Below, piece by piece: positions 12,007 through 23,113 of a stretch of DNA of 64,000 nucleotides. A program made the translations under genes and the position numbers. The DNA lies in the NCBI GenBank assembly GCA_025765595.1, contig JAIVFH010000029.1, positions 124,001-188,000 of the forward strand, given 5' to 3'. Numbering within the stretch: the stretch's first letter is position 1; each line of letters starts with the position of its first letter. A model generated the notes under the pieces. It was not told where the DNA came from and ran no database searches. It saw nothing but the letters and a program-made list of their open reading frames with translations. The stretch is from Obelidium mucronatum. Its lineage: Eukaryota; Chytridiomycota; Chytridiomycetes; Chytridiales; Chytriomycetaceae.

Positions 12007-14484
12007 TTATCTGCGAGTTTGTGACGCGTTTCTGTTACGCGATGATGATGATGCGTCGTTGTTATGAGACCGTTCTCGACCGTCTCGATCATTACGATCA
12101 TCTCTGGTTGGTGGCGACCGAGCACGGTTATTGTCATCGCGACTCATAGGAGGTAATCGAGTGTTGCTGTTGTTGCCGCCACTGCTGTTGTTACTGTTTG
12201 TTTCTTTTGACGGTGGTGAACGCATTCGGTTGCTACTGCTTCCACCTCCCTCTTTCTCCTCCAGAGGGGACCGAGCTCGTCTCGCTGGAGATGGAGATCC
12301 ACGTCTTCCGCTTGCGCTTCTTTGGTGTTGATGGTCTCGGTCATTGCCACTTCTTGGTGACAGATCTCGTTCATTGCTTCGTCCGCCATTTCTTGGTGAC
12401 AGATCCCGTTCATGATTTCGTCCGCCGCCATTTCTGGGTGATAGATCCCGCTCGCGACCTTGATGATGATCTTTGCTTTTACTGCGGCCACCACCATCAC
12501 TGGGTCTACGACTTCCCATACCACCACGTGGTGGAGACTCGTTTCTATCGTCGTTATATCGTCGGGTATCCCCATTTTGCTGCTGTCGGTCCTTGTTTCT
12601 TGGAGAAAGATCCCGGTCTACATGTCGACCAGTATCACTGGGTCGTCTATCTGCACCTCCTCTATCGTTATATTTGCGGTCTCCACGTAACGGAGAAGCA
12701 TCTCTTCTATCGCCGTTTCTCTGAGGAACAGCATCACTGGGTCGCCGATCGCTTCTCATGGCTGGGTCGCTTGGCCGTCTTCCTCCACCTTGAACTGGAG
12801 AAAAGTCTCTACCGCCACCGTTTCTTGGTGGACTGAAATCGTTGTTGTTGTTGCGTTTACGCTCTCCTGCTCGAGAAGGAGGAGAAGCATCGCGGGCCCC
12901 GTTGATCCTTCCGTCGCTTGGCCGTCTTCCAGCACCCACCACTATCACCATTCCTATGCTGAGAACCATCACGGCGCGATTCATGTTCCCAAGCAGATTT
13001 TGCTTGCCTTTGATGATCTCGATCTCTACCACCATTGTATGCATCCTCTGGACGTGAAATCTTCCCTCCTCTTCCCCTTCCATGGCCTCTACCACCACCA
13101 CCACCACCTTCTTCATCATCATTTTCGTCATCATTATCATTATATCTATTTTTGAACCCGCGCGCTGGTAATTCCATATCCACATCATGAGACTTTGAAA
13201 CTCGATCTCTTCGTCGACTGACCACAACAAAGATTCCAACACCGATAATCAAAGCAACTACCGCAGCAATCGAAGCCGAATAGAACCGCATTGGGCACAC
13301 CCTTGATAATGTATCCACTTGATGTTGAGGCGGGAGCACTGGTGGTTGACGCGGGGGGCGCTACAACTGCAGCGATATTGTCACCCCATACAATCGCAAC
13401 ACCGCCGACATTGAGAGTGGACCCAGTTGATGTATTATTGCCAGAACTTGACGTGCTTGATGGCGATGATGATGATGTGTCGTTGTTGGATAGAATCGGG
13501 GAATCGATGATCGGGACGGTACCGCCGGTTTCTGGTGGTGCATCCGCTGGTGGGGGTGGTGGAGCAATCGAGCCTGAGCCTCCACCTGCGGGATTGGAGA
13601 CTGGAGGAGCTGGTGGGTCCTCTGCTCCAGCGGCTGTGGGAGATGCAATGGCGCCAGCAGCAGGTTGCTTGAAAAGTAAAAAAAGAAATGTTAGATTCAG
13701 AATTGTCTGCGAATGGATCGTCTTACTTGGCGCCGCTGGTTTCGTGAAGATGCATTGATCGATGGTGCACGTCTTTTTGTCCGCACTGAGGGATATTCCA
13801 GTGCATGTTTCTGTAGGTTTAATGTACGAGCGCGAAGTGCAAAAGTACAAGCTTCCTGCTGGCTCAGGGTTCTGGATGGTCAAGGAGATGCTGCTGAAGA
13901 CGACGTCCGAGTGGATGAAGGCCTTGTTCCACAGCTCGAGCACCAGCTCAGCGCGGTTCTGGCCCTGGCCGCGCATGTCGAGGGCGTAGACAGTCTGGCA
14001 GCCCTCGGCGGTCTGCGTGCCGCCGCCGACGCACGGCCTGCCGAGGCGCACGATTGTCTGTGTCCAGACTGAGCCCGCCAGCGCGAGCGCCATGCGCAGA
14101 CTGTCGCCGGGGTCCGCCAGCATCGCTTCGCCGGAGTAGCAGCCGCGGAAGCCGGGCAGCGGCGCGGCGTCCAGGTTGACGTACCACGCGGCCACGTACC
14201 AGCTGGCGTACGGCTGCGCGACCAGCGGCGGCGTGCCCACGTTGTGGCACGCGGGTCCCGAACGCGAGCACAGGCTGCAGCACGCCGAACCCGACCGGCT
14301 GGTAGTTCGCCGCGCGCGCGTCCGTCTGCAGCCCGGGCCAGTAGAACCACGTGCCAACCCCCGCCGGCGGCAGCGGCGGCACCGCAAGCGTTACCGCAAA
14401 CGCGGTGTAGCTGTTCTGCGGCCCGTGCAGCACCCAGTCGAACGCAAGCGACGGCGCTGCGAGGAGCAGCAGCGTTCCGATCAT
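12007..14484 (-). CDS. Receptor-like single-pass membrane protein with basic Ser-Pro-rich tail
   Basis: A signal peptide (MIGTLLLLAAPSLA) opens a lumenal domain of about 230 residues with paired aromatic motifs (TWFYWPGLQTD, YASWYVAAWYVN, CYSGEAMLADPGDSLRMAL) and several cysteines. It resembles a beta-rich lectin-like fold but I do not recognise the family. After an intron at 13634-13726 comes a Pro/Ser/Gly stalk, then a TM segment (ASIAAVVALIIGVGIFVVVS) and a long cytoplasmic tail made of RRPSD, RDLSPRNGG and RDASP elements, rich in Arg and possible Ser-Pro phosphosites. The stalk-to-TM join near 13300-13400 needs an intron whose ends I cannot fix. Single-base frame changes are needed near 14241-14262 and 12931-12940. 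The 5' 500 bases are very GC-rich. Confidence 0.6.
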
Positions 14485-14554
14485 TGATTGAAGTAAGATG
14501 ATGGTGATGAAATTTTATTGGCGTGCCCCGAAAACCTCATTTGCAGACTTTATT

Positions 14555-16109
14555 TCAAATGACGCTCAGTACAGCAATCCCTCTCCCAACACTGAACGCA
14601 CCAATGAGCATCCAATCTAGTGGAGGGACTGACAAGTAAGTATTCACTTTGCTAAAAAACAATAGATCAACACGAGAACTTACAGAGATGGTAGTTTCTC
14701 TCTCCATAACAGTTCCCAATTCAGGGTTTACTTCGGTTATGTCCACAGCAACCAAGGATCCACTTTGGTGCAGCTGCTTCCTGTTACCGGATTTCAACAA
14801 AAACTCTTTTGAAAGATAAATAGAATCAGATCATCTTACCATGATATAGTGTCCTTCTCTGAAACTCAATCCATCCACGAACCGGTGTTCCTGTCGCTGG
14901 AGCAACCGATGGATCCAAACCATCAACGTCTAAGAACAGAACAGAAATTACAAACAAGGACGAAAACACACTCATGGCTACACTAGTTACCAAACGACAA
15001 ATGAATGGGACACCGTTTGTTTCCAGAAGGCATCGCGCTCACATGGTTCTTCAGGACTAGTCAGGAGTCGTGTTGTAGAGATACTGAATTGCAGCATCTA
15101 CAACTTGCCCGATCCCCCACTTGTCAACTTCATGCATGGAAAACGCTTTAATCTTGTTTTCGCGGATGATTTTCTTTTCTGGTCCATCCAAATCTCTTAA
15201 ACCAATGTACACGATACGAGAGAGGTCAAACTCTGGTTTCAACCAGGTGTCAAATGGAGGGACAGTTCCAGCAAGACCTTTTTTGAGAGAGAAAAAAAAA
15301 CATGAATTAGATAAGAAATTCAGGAAAAAAAAGTTTATAATTCAAACTCACCAGAAACAAAGGCAACAGGACATCCATGCAGATTCCCCGAAGACGTACT
15401 CTCAGGGGTATTAATATCCCCATGCGCATCCACCCAAATGACCCCCAAATTCTTGTGCACCGCGCGACTCCCACTAACAGTCCCAATAGCAATCGAATGA
15501 TCCCCACCAATCGTCAACGCCAACTTCCCATCCTCACACGCTTTTTTAACTGAATTATGGATTCTGTGCGTCACATCAGAAGTGTATTTCACGTTCTTGA
15601 GGATCCCAAATGAGTCTTCCCCGTTTGGTTTCAAGTGTTTGAAGACGGGGAAATGGTCTTCTGTTTCTACTGTCCAATCCAAGGCTTCGATTTGGGAGAC
15701 GAGTTTTCCTTCGTTGAAGAGGACGGTGGGGCCTTGGTCGACTCCTCCTTTTGGTTGGCCTCCATCTAGAGAGAGTTTGATGAATTACGTAAAGTTGGTT
15801 TAGTAATTTGACTGTTTGGCAAAATTCTAGAAGGGACGACCCAGTCAAATTCCTCGTTTGGGTCATCCAAACGATTCTAGCTCGGACAATAACGAAGGGG
15901 GGGAGAGTGTTGGAATAAACTTAACTGAAGCCGGCGCCAATCAAGGCAACTGTTTGGTGGCCCGTCAAGTATCTCTGAGGAGTCCTCTCATTCACAATGT
16001 TGTTGATAATGTCTGAGTCGAAATGAGGAGCTGCTGCGGCGCTGAGCGCGGCTTTCTTTGCCGTGGATTGTTGGGCGGTCTTGGAGGCGGATCGTTTGGT
16101 TGGTGCCAT
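14555..16109 (-). CDS. CAR1: Arginase
   Basis: Exons at 16109-15926, 15765-15352 (approximate inner end), 15277-15085, 15037-14991 and 14929 onward encode arginase (arginine to ornithine + urea). The Mn-binding motifs are intact: TIGGDHSIAIG, WVDAHGDINTPE and SFDVDGLDPSVAP. Other family blocks are GGQPKGGVDQGP, GLSFREGHYIM and LVAVDITEVNPELG. The first 30 residues form a Lys/Ala-rich extension (KRSASKTAQQSTAKKAA) that could be a targeting signal. The frame shifts by one base between PVRG and GLSF (14868-14877) with no room for an intron, and the last two exon joins are uncertain. A 47-nt intron (15038-15084) holds an apparent stop, so the gene is not truncated there. The start of the next gene lies about 70 bases downstream. 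Confidence 0.88.
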
Positions 16110-16460
16110 TTTGGTCTGTTGGTTTTTTTAAACGTCGGAAAAGAGCGGAACAGAAAAAAAAGTGCATGCCACCCAGTCGGAGGAAAAAACAGTTCAACAT
16201 TTTAACTTTTTTTTTTTAAACGATCGAGCGGAAGCTTCTTGTTTTAAAACCATCTCAGAAATTGGCGGCTTTGTTTCCTTCAAAATCGAAACTACTTCAC
16301 TGATGTTGCTTTGAAAAAACGGAGGTCAACTGATACACAATATGGATTTAACATAAACATTGCATCATAACACCCTTTTTGAGCCTTTTTGCTGCATTAA
16401 ATTAGGAGGCGTTTTTATTGGGGCTGGCAGCGTGATTGAAAAATATGAGAATGACAAATT
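16110..16460. other. Intergenic region upstream of arginase
   Basis: About 350 bases, T/A-rich with homopolymer runs near 16205-16220. Presumed arginase promoter and 3' UTR of the adjacent small membrane protein gene. No coding sequence or recognised site. Confidence 0.45.
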
Positions 16461-16847
16461 TCAAGAAACGACATAGGACAACGCAACATCCGGTTCCTCC
16501 GCAATCGATACAGATACTTGTGAACTTTTTGATGAATCACTTGTTGCAACCAGCTCTGGAACATTGACTTCCGTTGATGCCATAATCATGATTTCCCCAC
16601 TTTCCAAAAGCTGCGAATACCGGGGCGTGTATCGAGGTAGTGTCTCTGTCAGTTTGCGTTGAAGTGCAGGTGCATCGTTTCTTGAAGATTGATGGCGATC
16701 GTCATCATCGGGTCGCCGCCGCCGTCGTTGGAGAGCTAGACAGAATCCAAGAACGGCAAGTAGAAGTACAAGGGATGCAATTCCGATATCTTGAACCGTG
16801 ATGGGATCACCGGTTGTTGAGATTGTTTCCCGCCGTTGTTGCAGCAT
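16461..16847 (-). CDS. Small single-pass membrane protein with LPxY motif
   Basis: A single-exon frame of 128 residues. An N-terminal segment of about 20 residues without signal peptide is followed by one TM helix (IGIASLVLLLAVLGFCLAL, about residues 21-39), then an Arg cluster (QRRRRRP) that by the positive-inside rule places the C-terminus in the cytoplasm. The tail contains TETLPRYTPRY, where LPRY (residues 70-73) matches the LPxY motif found in three other small membrane proteins of this window. LPxY and PPxY bind WW domains of Rsp5/NEDD4 ubiquitin ligases. No known family recognised. The lack of introns and short length make it less certain than its neighbours, but hydrophobicity, charge pattern and motif agree with a real gene. 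Confidence 0.55.
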   Translation of the reverse strand: MLQQRRETISTTGDPITVQDIGIASLVLLLAVLGFCLALQRRRRRPDDDDRHQSSRNDAPALQRKLTETLPRYTPRYSQLLESGEIMIMASTEVNVPELVATSDSSKSSQVSVSIAEEPDVALSYVVS

Positions 16848-17125
16848 CCTTTTGTTTCGTAATCAAAAACAAAATTATGCTATCAAAAAAAATTGTTATT
16901 CGTCCGTTTTTTAAGGTGGATTTGAACCAAAGAGGGTTCTACTATTTCATGTTCTACTTGGTTTTGCGGCAATACCCCAGTAGAATAATAGTCACCAATT
17001 TAATAATATCGGACAAGCTTAAGTATAAGTCAACTACTTCATATTTTAATTAATTCAAGATATATGTTACTGGAATGTTTTATTTAGTGTTTACAAAACA
17101 GGATCTGTATTTCCTTTTCAGCGTC

Positions 17126-17617
17126 TCAAAACTTGTAATATCCATCATTCGTCTTTGGCGGCTCCACAGGAACGTTTGAGTAAACTCCAAGTCGTTCTGA
17201 CGACGGCGGTGGTGGTGGCCCACTTGGAGCAGAGTATGTCTGTTGACTATTATTGTAGGTGTTGCTTGTGTAAGGAGCATTCGTCGGGGATCCATATGTC
17301 GAAGACGTGTTATAGAGCGGGAGCTGTTCATACGCTGGTCCTTGGTGTTGCGAAGTGTACACAACAGGTTGAGACTCCACGACGACAGCTTGAGCCTTGC
17401 GGCGGTTACTTGCAACGATACAGCAAACGACTGCAGCCGATCAGGAGGAGGGATCCAATCACGAGTCCTTGTTTTTTTTTGATATTAAGAGTCGAAGGCT
17501 TTGGGCAAAAAGTTCAGTGTCTGTCTTACCAGCTATCGCTCCAGGACGCTGATACCAATACACTGTTCGGTATACTACGACTACTCGTCTTGCGAGGTCA
17601 ATGTGTTCGCTGGACAT
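17126..17617 (-). CDS. Small single-pass membrane protein, LPxY/RLGxY family
   Basis: Exon 1 (17617-17530) encodes MSSEHIDLARRVVVVYRTV; an intron at 17468-17529 follows; exon 2 (17467-17126) encodes the TM helix and a Tyr/Pro/Ser-rich tail. The TM reads LVIGSLLL then SAAVVCCIVASNRRK, with a one-base frame change between them near 17431-17446 that no intron explains. The tail has QPVVYTSQ, then YEQLPLY with a nearby TYGS, and SERLGVY before the C-terminus GYYKF. The same ordered elements (LARR before the TM, VVYTxQ, ExLPxY, [ST][DE]RLGxY) recur in the protein at 43498-44082, so they are paralogues. No described family recognised. The expected topology is extracellular N-terminus, cytoplasmic tail. 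Confidence 0.65.
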
Positions 17618-17835
17618 CTTGTTTTGTGTTTTTGTGTGGGTTGCGGACTGCCGTGAGTTTGAACAGAAAATCTTCAATCAAATAAAAACACACGACACGG
17701 TACTGACACAATTTGGGTTTTGAAAAACAATTATATTGGACCTAATACTCAAAGACAAAGAATACCACGTATGGTGTCCCACGCAAGAAAGTGAGGATAC
17801 AAAATCACACTACCAACCAAATAAAATAAGGCCTC

Positions 17836-19109
17836 TCATTTCTTCTTGCGCATTGGTTTATGAATCTTCCAATGCTTTTTTTGGCAATCCGCGCCACAGT
17901 AGTAAATTTCGCGACACCCAGCACACATCTTCAATGGCGTCCCACCAATAAAAGGCCTCATTTTCAAGCAGAATCCACATTGGTTACGAAACGACAGGAT
18001 ACAATGCTTGGCATATTCACCATCAACAAGCGGAGAACACGCTGCGGCGCCAGGGATGAGTTTCGGGAGTGATTGCAGGCAAAAAAAAACAGCAAAGTCT
18101 GTATTTTGCCAGAGCCTCATCACCCATTTGACAATACTCGAGAACTGACTTTCAAGTCATTGCGGTGATTTCATATAACATACAGCCAAGTAGTTAGCAG
18201 GCATCAGGGAACGTTCGCTCATCGGGAAGTGCCTTTTCGAGAAACTCCTTCAACAAGTCTATTGCCTTTGGAATATTCGTCATGGTCCGGGCAAGCATGC
18301 CACTTGACGCCCACAAGCATTGCAATAGAGCGGGATTCATTTTGTAGGCAACTTGGAAATCTTTAAAAGCGAGACCAAGTGCGGTGTTATCATTTCCAAA
18401 CGCATAAATGTTGCCGCGAAGTGCGAAGAGATCGGGAAGGTAAGGCGTGAGGACAGAATAAAGTCAATCTTTTTTGTCGTGATTCTGATTACTTCTTTGC
18501 GGTTTGGAGTGGGTAGCAAGGCGAGGAGAAGAGCTACTTTGTCATTTGAGGGTGCACTTTGAAAAGATTGGCAAAATAACAGTGGGGTTCCAAGAGAGTA
18601 AAGCTGATTCTGTTGTCAAAATCGCGTCAAATGAAATATCCACGACGTGGCAACAATCAATCTTGTGTTTTGGAGTGCTTGACAGATACTCGCCAATGTC
18701 AATTGAGACATTCATGGATTCAAGGCATTTTCTGCCCAAAGTTGACTTCAAATTATTTGCACATATTTTTTGAGGTATTCGTGGCGCCAGGCAATGGTCT
18801 CATCTGTGAATATTGCATCTTCAGTTTTGGGCTACTGAATGGTCCAGATGTGACTATTCCGGCCATTGAAAGCGAAAGACCTTCGGAAACAGTTCTCTTA
18901 TTAATGACAGCAATAGCTGTAGCGATGCGCGCACGTTTGTCGGGTGGATCAGCCGAAGTGTGCTTGTCAAGAGCTTTTTCAAACCCAGACAGAGCCTCCG
19001 TCAACCGACCAGCGAGAAGAACTTGGATCTTCTCGGCAAATCCAGAGTAGCTGCTTGGCTGCTCCTTGATTTGCTGCTTGGAGGCAGCCATGCGAACCTC
19101 GTAGGTCAT
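17836..19109 (-). CDS. MYND zinc-finger protein with TPR-like helical region (model tentative)
   Basis: The last exon (about 18123-17836) ends in a MYND finger: CGFCLKMRPFIGGTPLKMC, CREIYYCGADCQKKHW, KIHK. Upstream coding islands on the same strand read GFAEKIQVLLAGRLTEALS, WRHEYLKKY, LFALRGNIYAFGNDNTALG and EYCQMGDEALAKYRLC, typical of paired TPR-like helices. MYND fingers bind Pro-rich peptides, so an adaptor or chaperone-like role is possible. The start (ATG at 19107-19109, or a second at about 19091) and the internal introns are not resolved. One frame change near 18190-18200 (FPDAC to YYLAVCYMKSP) looks like an indel. It could also be two genes, the upstream one lacking the MYND finger. 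Confidence 0.5.
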
Positions 19110-19235
19110 TTAATTCACAAAGACTTTTGGTTCAGCAAGTCTAAAAGAAAATGCGCAAAAAACCTTCTGCATTTCAGTTCGTTTTTAATATTTTAATTAT
19201 GCGTAAATATGACAGGATTAGTTTTACAGAATTCT

Positions 19236-19676
19236 TTATCGCTCACGTCTGCTTCTCAACCAGTAGAAAACAATCATTCCAATCCCAATCACAGCCTGCA
19301 ATGCTAAAAAACCCCAAAGAATCCAAAGAAAGATCAAATCGGCTCGAATACAGACATTGACTGTTTTGCAATATTCGTCGGTTGCCTTGTTCCAAAGCAG
19401 TGATCCAATCAGAATCGGCACGGCGCCAACAACGATCCCTGCACCTGCAACTGCCTTTGTGAGGTTATGCGCCTTCTTGTAAGGGAAACAGAAGAGTGTG
19501 ATTGGTCCAAAGAGTCCCATGATGAACGCCACCAAGAATGAAACTGCCAAGTCTTTGTGTGTTGGATCTAAGGAACCAAAGACTCCATGAGGCTTTTGGG
19601 TCTGTTGCTGTTGCTGCTGCTGCTGTTCTTGATCTTGCGACCGAGCATTAATGAGGTTGTTGGTTGAATCGGGCAT
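19236..19676 (-). CDS. Three-TM membrane protein of unknown function
   Basis: A single-exon frame of 146 residues beginning at ATG 19674-19676 (an in-frame GTG further upstream was not used). The first 40 residues are hydrophilic and include a run of eight Gln. Three hydrophobic segments follow: AVSFLVAFIMGLFGPITLF, AVAGAGIVVGAVPILIGSLL and LIFLWILWGFLALQAVIGIG, the last followed by YWLRSRRER, a basic cytoplasmic end. Two Cys in the loop before the third segment (DEYCKTVNVC) may form a disulphide. I do not recognise the family. Real coding is suggested by clean membrane topology and an ordinary fungal codon pattern. Confidence 0.6.
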   Translation of the reverse strand: MPDSTNNLINARSQDQEQQQQQQQQTQKPHGVFGSLDPTHKDLAVSFLVAFIMGLFGPITLFCFPYKKAHNLTKAVAGAGIVVGAVPILIGSLLWNKATDEYCKTVNVCIRADLIFLWILWGFLALQAVIGIGMIVFYWLRSRRER

Positions 19677-19926
19677 CGTTTTTGATTGTTTCACGTTTTA
19701 AGTGCTCTAGAAACAAAAGCTCCCCTTTTCTTAAATAAATAAAAAAAAAACTCCGTTCTGGATCTTTTCTACATACTCGACATATAATTAGAGATAAGGT
19801 TTTTTTGGCAGAAGAATAGGCCATTTTTGATTGCAGATTGATTGCTATTGCGGCAACAGGTTACTATTCTCTTTCTTCAATCCACATCTGATGTTTAAAT
19901 TTTCGTCGTTAATTGTTAATGCTTTC

Positions 19927-19960
19927 CTTTCTTTCTTTCTTTCTTTTTTTTTTTTTTTTT
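19927..19960. repeat. (CTTT)n / poly-T microsatellite
   Basis: About five CTTT units run into a poly-T tract, ending some 20 bases before the NOP9 start codon. It is a pyrimidine-rich leader element or promoter poly(dT) tract. Confidence 0.7.
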
Positions 19961-19980
19961 ATATTGAAAGCTGTTGAGAA

Positions 19981-22900
19981 ATGGACGAAACAAAGAAAAA
20001 ACAGCGACGAGGAAAGAGAGGCGGCGCATCAGTCAATGCAAAGAAGACCGAAGAAAAGGAAGAAGTTGGACACACTGAAGTGGAACCAAAAGTAGATGAA
20101 GACCTGTTCAGCATCGATCGGACGGGTCAACAGGACACCGAACCTATGACTACAACAGAGGCCGGCGATGATCTAGATGAGAAGGATGAAGCTGCTGCTG
20201 ATGCTTCCGGTGCTGCGGGCAAAAAGAAGCGTCGTGGAAAGAGGGGAGGGAGAGACGCTAAAGACAAGGATGCGGCAAGGGCAACAGCAGCCAAAGACTC
20301 TTCAGCTCTCGACAACGAAGAGGCATATGCCCCAATCAAAGATGTTCCAGCCGAAGAAGCTGAAGAAGAAGTCGAGGAAAACAACAACGAGGAATCTGAG
20401 GATAAGTGGGCAAAACGAATTGAACGCAAGAAGCTGTACTCGAAGGAAAACGCGAAAGCTGATGTCTATGATCACTTGGTTGCAACGCGAGGAACTTACA
20501 GAGACTCAGACAAGCTGTTACCGCACCGGGATCCCTCTCTTCCCGAGCAACCAGAGCTTGGGATGGTTGACCCTGATGTACAAGTCTACTTCATGTCAGT
20601 CGAGAAGATGCTTGATGACAATGAGTTTGAAACTGATGAAGGTTGGCGAGTCATTTTTGGTGGTAAACAAGAAGTATTAACGTTGTTTGTTACAAACACA
20701 GACCGTATTCTCTTTGTTCAGAACGTTTACCGGGAAGTTGGAGCCAATGACGTCAAGCTGGCTGCTGACAGCGAATGCTCTCGTGTATTGGAAAAGCTCA
20801 TTCGTCTCTCATCAGATATTCAAGTTCGAAAGTTGATGAGAAGCTTTAATGCAATGTTTTCGGAGCTCTTTCGCCACCGATTTGCTTCTCACGTTACCCA
20901 AACTTTGCTGTCTTTGGTTGCTGATATAGTCGAGCGTGAGGTAAGAGTTGTGTTTTATGAGAATGTGCTAAATATCGAGATTCAGCAAACACATGGTCCT
21001 GCTCCAGAAGAGGAAGACGACGAACCTCCATCTGATGATTCAATAAATCAAGGACCCCTCCCGTCTATGGAAGCTTTGTTTATTTCCATGTGTGAGGTAA
21101 GAATATAGCCAAAAGGTAGTGGATCTGCAGTCCAACCAATTCCCCATTTCAGGAACTCAATAACCAATGGACACATCTCATGAGCGATCCGTGGGGCTCT
21201 CACCTCGTGCGTGCAGTGCTCAACGTCGCCTCTGGAGAGTCTCTACTTCCCCCAAAGTCATCATCCCTTCGATCGAAAAAGTCCCAATCCTATAACGCCA
21301 AAAACAACAACGCATCGGCTCCTGGTCCCGCTCAAAAAACGAGTGACAGGAAAACAGCTGCAGGACTTGTCAAGAAGCGAAAAGTTCCTGAATCATTCAA
21401 GAATACGTTGGAATCTATAACTCAAAGCGTTTTGGAGAGTATGAATGAATATGAAATCCGAAGCTTCGCCGGCCACGCAGTTGCGAATCCGGTTTTGCAG
21501 ATTTTGGTCTCAATTAAACCCGCTGGACAGAAACTGATTTCATCCATCATGAACATTGATAGCGATAAAGGATATCAGTTTATGGGATCTTTGATTACGG
21601 ATACTGTCGGCTCCCATCTCGTTGAAAAGATTCTTGCAGTTGAGGAATTTGTTTGCAATTCTCCGTCTTCCTCAGTTATTGATCCATCTCTGTAGAATGC
21701 AAGCCCGAAAGACTTCCATTCTTTATACATTCGGCATTTTAAAGGCAACTTGGTTACTCTCTGTAACCATCACGTTGCCAACTTTGTCGTCCAACACTTG
21801 ATTCAAAACACACGAAATGGAACTCAACTAAACGTTCTGATGGAAGAAATCATAGGAACTGATGGTGCTGGAATTGAAAAGCTATTCTGTAAGTAATCAT
21901 CAATGCCGAGACGTCATGTATTCAAAATATTTTTTCAGTCCGAAACCGGCAAGGAGTTGTTGTCAAAATTTTAGAAGCGTGTGTCAAACACAATGCATGC
22001 CAAGAGCAAGTTGTCAACAGCTTCATTAGTGCTTTCCACGCGACAACTCCAGTTCAACAAAAACTCTTGATGCAACTGGTTCTAAGCCAACAAACATTTG
22101 AAGATTATACTGCGAATCCAGGGAAATTCGATTACCATGGATCCGCAATGATGGAACATCTTCTCTTATTCCAAGAACCCTATGCCAAATTCTTTATTGA
22201 CAGGTGAAAACACCTCGATCGCAATTTATATTTGACAAAAAGCACGGCTAAACTATTTTTTCCCTCAGTTTCATGTCGATTCCGAGTACCGAGACATCCA
22301 AATGGCTTACTACACCTCTTGGGTCCCGAATCTACGAAAAAGTCCTCCGAAGTCCCTCAACACCACTCAAGGCCAAGAAGAAACTTCTCCACGGCCTCCA
22401 TCCAACCTATGCAAGCCTTGCGTGCGATAAGTTCGGATCCTATGTGGTGGACGCGGCTTGGTCTGTTGCAGATATGGAAGCCAAAGAACGGATCGCTGAA
22501 GAGCTGAGTCGCAGCAAATCGCAATTAGAAGCGAGTTTTACTGGAAAGTTTATCCTCAAGAATTGCCGAATCGAGAGTTTCCGACGGGAGGGAAGGGATG
22601 TCTGGGTTGGGAAGGTGGCTGGAGTGGATCGAAAACGAGAGATGTTCAAGGAATTTGAGGATATTCTTGGAGATGATGATACAGCTGCTAAGGCGGAGGA
22701 GGGTGCTGGAGCGAGTGAGGAAAAAAGTAAGGAGGAGGCGAGAGTAGCAAAAGAAGAGGATAGTCTTTGGAGTACAAATAAGTACGATGATACCATGGCA
22801 TCGCTCGGATTTAAGAAGGAGAAGACGGTGAAAAAGGGGGGTGATGAGGTTTGTGTCTTCCATCTAATTTTGTGTTGTACTTACTCCCATGAAGATGCTT

Positions 22901-23053
22901 TTGGACGACGAACCGCCCGTCAAATTGGGCAATAAACGCCCAAGGGATATCAAGGACGAAGAAGAAGATGTTGGTGTTGATAGTATAATGGAGGCTTTGG
23001 CAGCAACAACTGGCAAGTCATCCAAAAAGGAAAAGAAGAAACCAAAGAAGTGA
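19981..23053 (+). CDS. NOP9: Nucleolar protein 9 (pumilio-domain ribosome biogenesis factor)
   Basis: Eight exons (19981-20641, 20702-20940, 20986-21096, 21153-21638, 21696-21888, 21939-22203, 22269-22848, 22895-23053) give a frame-consistent 897-residue protein. The Lys/Arg-rich start has KKKRRGKRGG twice, a nucleolar-type signal. Degenerate PUM repeats follow: RILFVQNVYREVGANDVKLA, HRFASHVTQTLLSL, DPWGSHLVRAVLN, FAGHAVANPVLQILVS, TVGSHLVEKILA, HHVANFVVQHLI, KFGSYVVDAAWSV, plus FTGKFILKNCRIESF near the end and a Lys-rich tail. NOP9 binds pre-18S rRNA and blocks early Nob1 cleavage in the 90S pre-ribosome. Two of the introns (20642-20701 and 20941-20985) are multiples of three and keep the frame open if unspliced; their removal restores family spacing (DEDRILF). 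Confidence 0.92.
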
Positions 23054-23113
23054 AAACTCTCATCATTCACGTTGAAAACAACAAATAAATAATTGATTAA
23101 GTATCTGGAAGCT

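Noticed and set aside
12198..12836. 212-codon open frame on the plus strand
   Set aside because: Antisense of the Arg/Ser repeat tail; repetitive codons leave the opposite frames open. Composition (His/Tyr/Phe runs) is a mirror of the repeat.
13880..14350. 156-codon minus-strand frame rich in Arg/Ala
   Set aside because: Out-of-frame reading of the GC-rich ectodomain exon; the in-frame product carries the aromatic/Cys motifs.
14550..14975. Small secreted Cys-rich protein starting MSVFSSLF
   Set aside because: This stretch encodes the C-terminal exons of arginase (DVDGLDPSVAP, LVAVDITEVNPELG); the apparent signal peptide is an intron read as protein.
15057..15242. Apparent premature stop ending arginase after YLYNTTPD
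   Set aside because: The stop lies in a 47-nt intron (15038-15084) with a CTGAC branch-like site; splicing restores SGNKRCPIHLSFDVDGLDP.
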